Assembly (NCBI RefSeq): GCF_004138325.1
Contig: NZ_SBLB01000003.1
Location: 434,001-498,000 of the forward strand
Length of the DNA stretch: 64,000 nucleotides
Source: Spirosoma sordidisoli
Lineage (GTDB): Bacteria; Bacteroidota; Bacteroidia; Cytophagales; Spirosomataceae
Reading direction: 5' to 3'
Shown here: piece after piece, positions 59,380-64,000 of the stretch
How the letters are laid out: every line of letters starts with the position of its first letter
Position numbering within the stretch: the stretch's first letter is position 1
Notes under the pieces: model-generated
What the model was told of the DNA's origin: nothing
The model's database searches: none
What the model saw: the letters and a program-made list of their open reading frames with translations, nothing else
Made by a program: the position numbers and the translations under genes

Positions 59380-60708
59380 ATGCAAAAGAACGATCCTCGA
59401 ACCCTCACTGCCTGGACATTCTACGACTGGGCCAACTCTGTTCACTCGCTCGTCATCGTATCGAGTATTTTCCCGGTTTATTTTTCGGCAACGGCACTCA
59501 ACGAAGCCGGTGGCCCGGTCATCGATTTTCTGGGCATGTCGATCAAAAACTCGGTGCTGTTTTCCTATACGGTATCGGCCGCATTTCTGCTCACCGCCCT
59601 GCTATCGCCGGTCTGCACGGCGATAGCCGACTATAGCGGCCGGAAGAAAGCGTTCATGAAAGGTTTCTGTTACACGGGTGCCATTAGCTGTAGTCTACTG
59701 TATTTTTTCACCCAGGACACCACCACCTTTGCCGTTATCTGCTTCTGGCTGAGCCTGATTGGCTGGAGTGGCAGTATTGTCTTCTACAATTCCTACCTCC
59801 CCGATATTGCCACTGAAGACCGCTATGACCGGGTCAGCGCCCGGGGCTTCTCGATGGGGTACATCGGCAGTGTGTTACTGATGATACTCAACCTGGTCGT
59901 TATCCTGAAGCGCGACTGGTTCGGCAATATTTCCGAAGGCATGGCGTCCCGCCTGGCTTTCCTGACCGTTGGCCTGTGGTGGATCGGGTTCGCGCAAATT
60001 CCCTTCAGCCGCCTGCCCGACGGTGTCCGGAAAGAAGCTGTGGCCAATCCGTCGGCGGGCGGCAGCTACCTGCTCAATGGATTTAAAGAGTTGAGAAAGG
60101 TATTTTCTGAACTACAGATGCTGCCGATGGTGAAACGGTTTCTGCTGGCTTTCTTCGTGTACAACATGGGGGTACAGACGGTGATGTATGTAGCCACCAT
60201 CTTCGGCAGCGACGAGCTAAAAATGGAAGGACAGAGCCTGATTATCCTGATTCTGCTACTCCAGCTGGTTGCCATTCCGGGGGCTTACGGGTTCTCGCGA
60301 CTGTCGGAGCGGATTGGGAATACGTATGCGCTGATGGTAGCGGTTGTGATCTGGATCGGTATCTGCGCAGCCGCCTATTCGGTGCAGACCGAAATGCAGT
60401 TTTTCGCGCTGGCGTCGGTAGTAGGCCTGGTGATGGGCGGGGTGCAGTCGCTCTCGCGGTCTACCTACTCCAAACTAATTCCGGCCACGACCGATACGGC
60501 TTCCTATTTCAGCTTCTACGACGTTACCGAAAAGTCATCGATCGTACTGGGCACGCTGTTATACGGCCTGATCGAACAACTAACGGGCAGCATGCGAAAT
60601 TCTGTGCTGGCCCTATTGGTGCTGTTTGTCATCGGGTTAGTGCTGCTGTGGCGGATTCCGTCGCAAAAAATCTACCGGAGCTCATTAGAAAAAGCAGAAC
60701 TTTTGTAA
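59380..60708 (+). CDS. UMF1-type MFS transporter
   Basis: 442 residues with about twelve membrane segments. The UMF1 (Atg22-like) start RTLTAWTFYDWANSVHSLVIVSSIFPVYF and SPVCTAIADYSGRKKAFM identify the family; SGSIVFYNSYLPDIA and MGGVQSLSRSTYSKLIP are further marks. Substrate unknown. 12 nt after the phosphatase, so possibly co-transcribed. Confidence 0.9.
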   Translation: MQKNDPRTLTAWTFYDWANSVHSLVIVSSIFPVYFSATALNEAGGPVIDFLGMSIKNSVLFSYTVSAAFLLTALLSPVCTAIADYSGRKKAFMKGFCYTGAISCSLLYFFTQDTTTFAVICFWLSLIGWSGSIVFYNSYLPDIATEDRYDRVSARGFSMGYIGSVLLMILNLVVILKRDWFGNISEGMASRLAFLTVGLWWIGFAQIPFSRLPDGVRKEAVANPSAGGSYLLNGFKELRKVFSELQMLPMVKRFLLAFFVYNMGVQTVMYVATIFGSDELKMEGQSLIILILLLQLVAIPGAYGFSRLSERIGNTYALMVAVVIWIGICAAAYSVQTEMQFFALASVVGLVMGGVQSLSRSTYSKLIPATTDTASYFSFYDVTEKSSIVLGTLLYGLIEQLTGSMRNSVLALLVLFVIGLVLLWRIPSQKIYRSSLEKAELL

Positions 60709-60713
60709 ATTTG
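60706..60713 (+). promoter_or_regulatory. -7 promoter element of tRNA-Val
   Basis: TAAATTTG matches TAnnTTTG exactly, 8 nt before the tRNA. It overlaps the stop region of the transporter gene; no clear -33 box. Confidence 0.5.
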
Positions 60714-60721
60714 CTCCACGA

Positions 60722-60799
60722 AGGAGGTTAGCTCAGTTGGTTCAGAGCGCTGCTTTGACAGAGCAGAGGTCAGCGGTTCGAGCCCGCTACTTCCTACCA
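60722..60799 (+). tRNA. tRNA-Val (GAC)
   Basis: 78 nt including encoded CCA. Acceptor AGGAGGT/ACTTCCT (one G-T pair), D arm AGCTCAGTTGGTTCAGAGC, anticodon loop TTGACAG with GAC, T loop GTTCGAGCC. Confidence 0.95.
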
Positions 60800-60802
60800 G
60801 AG

Positions 60803-60834
60803 AACTCGAGAGCAATCCGCTTTCGAGTTTTTTT
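60803..60834 (+). terminator. Terminator of tRNA-Val
   Basis: 10-bp stem AACTCGAGAG (60803-60812) with CTTTCGAGTT (60820-60829), 7-nt loop, then a run of T to 60834. Confidence 0.85.
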
Positions 60835-60880
60835 GTACTCCATTGGCGACTCCAGTAGCCAACTGCGGGCCCACGATACG

Positions 60881-60918
60881 AACCAGGCCCGTGTACAGAA
60901 TTGTACGCGGGCCTGGTT
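60881..60918. terminator. Hairpin downstream of the catalase gene
   Basis: 17-bp stem (60881-60897 with 60902-60918; core AACCAGGCCCG/CGGGCCTGGTT, one wobble pair), 4-nt loop. No T-run on the catalase (minus) side, so termination there is less sure. Confidence 0.55.
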
Positions 60919-60937
60919 TGTAAGTTCTTCTAATCAT

Positions 60938-62551
60938 CTAATAAGGCTGGGCCGACTGCGATTCTTCGGCGGCCTGACGAACGCCTTCGGCCTGCGTCTC
61001 CGTTGGGGTGGCATGGCCATTGTTGGGTTCACGAAGTCCTTCGGCGACCCGACGGCCGTAGTCCTCATCACATTTCGTGAACAGCTCGATCATCTTGTCC
61101 TGTACGATCTTATGCGCCGGCTTGAGCGCTCCAACCAGGTTATTGATCAGGTCATCGCGCTCCCAGTCCTCGAACAGGCGATACCGTTCACCCGCCTGTT
61201 TGAAGTCGTTGGTGCGTTCAATCTTCTGCCGCACCAGGTTTCCCGCTACATAGGGCGTATGATCCGGGCCAACCGTCGCTGATTCTTTTAAGCCACCCAG
61301 CGACGAAGGCTCGTAGTTGACGTGCGGGTTCTGGCCCGGGGCCGTATCAACATGGTAGGCCATCTGTCCGTCGCGCTGGTTGGTCGCCACCCGTTTCTTC
61401 GGCGCATTGATGGGTAGTTGCAGGTAGTTGGCGCCCACCCGGTACCGCTGGGTATCGGAATACGACAGCGTCCGGCCCTGCAACATCTTGTCGTCCGAGA
61501 AGTCGAGTCCGTCGACCAGCACCCCGGTTCCGAAGGCCGACTGCTCGACCTCGGCAAAGTAATTCTCCGGGTTTCGATCCAGCACCATACGCCCCACCGG
61601 CAGGAAAGGGAACTGGTCGGTTGGCCAGAGCTTGGTATCGTCCAGCGGGTCGAAGTCGAGTTCGGGATGCTCGTCGTCGCTCATGATCTGCACGCAGAAC
61701 TCCCATTCCGGAAATTCACCCCGCTCGATCGCATCGTACAGGTCCTGGGTCGAGTGGTTGAAGTTCTTACCCTGAATCTGTTCAGCCTGCTCCTGCGTCA
61801 GGTTTCTGATGCCCTGTTTTGGCTCCCAGTGGTATTTAACCAGTACGGCTTCACCCGCTTCATTGACCCACTTGTAGGTGTTCACCCCCGACCCCTGCAT
61901 TTGCCGGTAGTTGGCCGGGATACCCCAGGGCGAAAACAGGAACGTGATCATGTGCATCGCTTCCGGCGTGTTGCTGATGAAGTCGAAGATACGCTCGCCG
62001 TCCTGCCGATTCGTTACAGGATCGGGCTTAAAAGCATGGACCAGATCCGGGAACTTCATAGCATCCCGGATGAAAAACACCTTCAGGTTATTACCCACCA
62101 AATCCCAGTTTCCGTCTTCGGTGTAGAATTTGGTAGCAAAACCGCGGGGGTCGCGCAGCGTTTCGGGAGAATGACCACCGTGGATCACCGACGAAAAACG
62201 TACGAATACAGGCGTTTTCTTTCCTTTCTGCTGAAACAGTTTGGCCCGGGTATAGGTCGAAACGGGCTCATCGCCAACGGTTCCGTAGGCTTCGAAATAC
62301 CCATGGGCGCCCGCTCCCCGGGCGTGAACAACCCGCTCCGGAATACGCTCCCGGTCAAAATGGGTAATCTTTTCCAGAAACTGGTAGTTCTCGAGCGTAG
62401 TTGGTCCACGGCTGCCGACCGTACGGGTATTCTGATTATCGCGGATGGGATGCCCCTGCCGGGTTGTCAGGGTTTGATCATCGGTGCTGCCGTTCTGCGC
62501 TGACTGACCATTCGTTGGATGACCGTTGCCGCTTTGATGTTGTGCTTCCAT
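60938..62551 (-). CDS. Heme catalase
   Basis: 537 residues. Active-site signature [23 protein letters not shown] with catalytic H76, distal Asn in [20 protein letters not shown], and the heme-ligand Tyr motif [17 protein letters not shown] near 361-377. Small-subunit monofunctional catalase without the C-terminal flavodoxin-like domain. The extra N-terminal 35 residues are Gln/Asn/Gly-rich and disordered. It breaks down hydrogen peroxide in the cytoplasm. Confidence 0.96.
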   Translation of the reverse strand: MEAQHQSGNGHPTNGQSAQNGSTDDQTLTTRQGHPIRDNQNTRTVGSRGPTTLENYQFLEKITHFDRERIPERVVHARGAGAHGYFEAYGTVGDEPVSTYTRAKLFQQKGKKTPVFVRFSSVIHGGHSPETLRDPRGFATKFYTEDGNWDLVGNNLKVFFIRDAMKFPDLVHAFKPDPVTNRQDGERIFDFISNTPEAMHMITFLFSPWGIPANYRQMQGSGVNTYKWVNEAGEAVLVKYHWEPKQGIRNLTQEQAEQIQGKNFNHSTQDLYDAIERGEFPEWEFCVQIMSDDEHPELDFDPLDDTKLWPTDQFPFLPVGRMVLDRNPENYFAEVEQSAFGTGVLVDGLDFSDDKMLQGRTLSYSDTQRYRVGANYLQLPINAPKKRVATNQRDGQMAYHVDTAPGQNPHVNYEPSSLGGLKESATVGPDHTPYVAGNLVRQKIERTNDFKQAGERYRLFEDWERDDLINNLVGALKPAHKIVQDKMIELFTKCDEDYGRRVAEGLREPNNGHATPTETQAEGVRQAAEESQSAQPY

Positions 62552-62715
62552 GGGTTCAAAGGCTATACTTTACTCTCTATTAAAACACCAGACTATAAAG
62601 GGTGTTTGACCTAGTTGCGAATTTTATAGCTATTGTCCTGATAGAGAGCCCAAAACCCGGCAAGATTTTCGTGCCGGAGGGGTATACAGCGGTGCTATGC
62701 TGACCGGACACCAGC

Positions 62716-62750
62716 AAAACGCCCCGACTTTCCGCAAGTCGGGGCGTTTT
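62716..62750. terminator. Bidirectional terminator after the SulP gene
   Basis: Perfect 15-bp stem AAAACGCCCCGACTT (62716-62730) with AAGTCGGGGCGTTTT (62736-62750), 5-nt loop, T-runs on either side. Confidence 0.88.
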
Positions 62751-62774
62751 GTTCAGCACGTGTAGTGGAATGAT

Positions 62775-64000
62775 TCAGTGATTAACCAGTACCTCCTCGC
62801 GCGGCCGGCGCCGGGTGCTCAGGTTCACATCGCGTAGCTCGTACTGAATGCCCTGCGCGGCAGCAACATCCTGAAAGTCATACAGCATGTTATAAATGTC
62901 GTGATCGATGAACGCGGCCTTTTGTCCGTCGACAACAACCTGGTCGCCCGTTCGCAGGCTCCCAAGCGCTTCTTTCAGCTGGGGCTTGCTCAAGAAAAAC
63001 AAGTCTTTTTCGACCAGGATGAGCACCTGATTTCCCTCGCGCACCAGCCGGAAGGTAGACTGAAAATTGGTATAGAGTACGTAGATAATGCCTACAACGG
63101 TTCCGAGTGCAATGCCCTTCAGCAGATCGGTAAAGACAATACCCAGCACCGTCACGATAAAGGGGATGAACTGGCTCCAGCCATCTTTATAACTCTTCCT
63201 GAAGATAGTGGGTTTGGCCAGCTTGTAGCCAACCATAATGAGCACGGCGGCCAGGCACGACAACGGCACCAGGTTCAGCAGCGGGCCACCCAGAAAGACC
63301 GCTACCAGCAGCAGCACCCCGTGCAGCACGGCCGATATCCGGGTGCGGGCCCCTCCATACACGTTAGCGGACGACCGTACGACCACCGAGGTAATGGGCA
63401 ACCCGCCGATCAGCCCCGACACCATATTGCCGACACCCTGGGCAATCAGCTCCTGATTCGTTGACGACACCCGTTTCTGGGCATCGAGCCGGTCCGACGC
63501 TTCGAGGTTCAGCAGGGTTTCCAGACTCGCAACCAGGGCGATGGTAGCCGCGATAGCATACACGCTCGGGTTGCTCAGCGCGCTCAGGTCGGGAAAATCG
63601 AAGATCGAGAAAAAGTTTTTTCCCGGAGCGATAGTCGGGATCTGGACCATGTGCTGATGGGCCGTGTCGCCCAGGTACCAGGACGGTACACTAATCCGAA
63701 AAAACTCGTTCAGCATCACGCCCATAATAACCACCACCAGCGCCGACGGAAAGTTTTTGAAGAACGTTCGGGTACTGCGCCCGGCGATCCGCTCCCAGCC
63801 GATCAGGAACAGCAGCGATGACAGACTGATGACAACCGCGCCCGGACTGGCCGTTTCTATAGCCCGGTATATTTCTGACAGGGTATTTTCCCCATCGGCC
63901 AGTTGCTGAAACTCGAACTCGCCCTCGTAATCATTGTCACGGCCGAGGGCGTGTGGAATCTGTTTCAGAATGATAACGATACCGATGGCCACCAGCATTC
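62775..64000 (-). CDS. SulP-family anion transporter with STAS domain (5' partial)
   Basis: At least 407 residues visible; the frame stays open to the window edge and about 100 N-terminal residues (the first membrane helices) are missing. Sulfate_transp domain: LVASLETLLNLEASDRLDAQKRVSSTNQELIAQGVGNMVSGLIGGLPITSVVVRSSANVYGGARTRISAVLHG is the family core. The C-terminal STAS domain (about 315-395) follows. Likely substrates are sulfate, bicarbonate or another anion; not decidable here. Confidence 0.93.
   Translation of the reverse strand, partial: MLVAIGIVIILKQIPHALGRDNDYEGEFEFQQLADGENTLSEIYRAIETASPGAVVISLSSLLFLIGWERIAGRSTRTFFKNFPSALVVVIMGVMLNEFFRISVPSWYLGDTAHQHMVQIPTIAPGKNFFSIFDFPDLSALSNPSVYAIAATIALVASLETLLNLEASDRLDAQKRVSSTNQELIAQGVGNMVSGLIGGLPITSVVVRSSANVYGGARTRISAVLHGVLLLVAVFLGGPLLNLVPLSCLAAVLIMVGYKLAKPTIFRKSYKDGWSQFIPFIVTVLGIVFTDLLKGIALGTVVGIIYVLYTNFQSTFRLVREGNQVLILVEKDLFFLSKPQLKEALGSLRTGDQVVVDGQKAAFIDHDIYNMLYDFQDVAAAQGIQYELRDVNLSTRRRPREEVLVNH

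Noticed and set aside
61418-62503. Rightward 361-codon frame across catalase
   Set aside because: Shadow frame; catalase motifs are unmistakable on the minus strand.

Overview
The window looks like a Bacteroidota chromosome, probably a Spirosoma-like Cytophagales member (inference). Supporting signs are a type IX secretion C-terminal sorting domain, promoters of the TTG-N20-TAnnTTTG kind, an almost complete lack of Shine-Dalgarno sites, Bacteroidota-style lipoproteins and a GC-rich, densely packed gene layout. No species can be named from the sequence alone.

Positions 1 to about 32,450 are a temperate phage (prophage), cut by the left edge of the window. A rightward late block (1-12,825) carries a holin-like protein, a T7-lysozyme-type amidase, a GT9 glycosyltransferase, a probable small terminase, the large terminase, a probable scaffold, the major capsid protein, connector or structural proteins and the portal. 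A long leftward early block (12,785-31,742) carries about 35 mostly small genes. The recognisable ones are HNH, DUF1064, a DnaN-like sliding clamp, a MazG-like pyrophosphatase, DnaB helicase, a replication initiator with iterons inside its gene, a Rha-type regulator, a Rad52-type annealing protein, a beta-class DNA methyltransferase and a Cro-like protein. A rightward repressor with two XRE helix-turn-helix domains closes the phage next to two tRNA-Ser genes. No integrase or tail genes are visible; they would lie left of the window.

The most striking signal is a phage-wide operator. The direct repeat GTCAAC-N4-GTCAAC (10-bp period) occurs at 17 places in the phage half, always on the strand being transcribed. 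It sits in promoters, across gene junctions and in a few coding regions. This resembles the stoperators of mycobacteriophage L5, and the tandem-HTH repressor is a natural candidate reader. Two other notable elements are a gapless three-way-junction hairpin (23,577-23,663) in the leader of the Rha gene, and a lambda-O-like origin inside the initiator gene (21,181-21,394).

Positions 32,500 to 46,600 are ordinary chromosome: two tRNA-Ser genes, asparaginase, a leftward cell-surface cluster (TatD, two GT2 enzymes, a polysaccharide deacetylase, an LPG-synthase-like membrane protein), ruvC, a YjbQ protein, two tandem paralogous lipoproteins with YD-like repeats, a DUF255 thioredoxin-fold protein, a T9SS-exported protein and a small lipoprotein.

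Positions 47,200 to 59,370 are an exopolysaccharide locus of the Wzx/Wzy type: Wza-like exporter, Wzc-like tyrosine kinase, initiating sugar transferase, Wzx flippase, acyltransferase, Wzy polymerase, four glycosyltransferases (GT2, GT4, a GT-A-like enzyme, WecG/TagA) and a CpsB/YwqE-type PHP phosphatase. The window ends with a UMF1-type MFS transporter, tRNA-Val, a catalase and a SulP anion transporter cut by the right edge.
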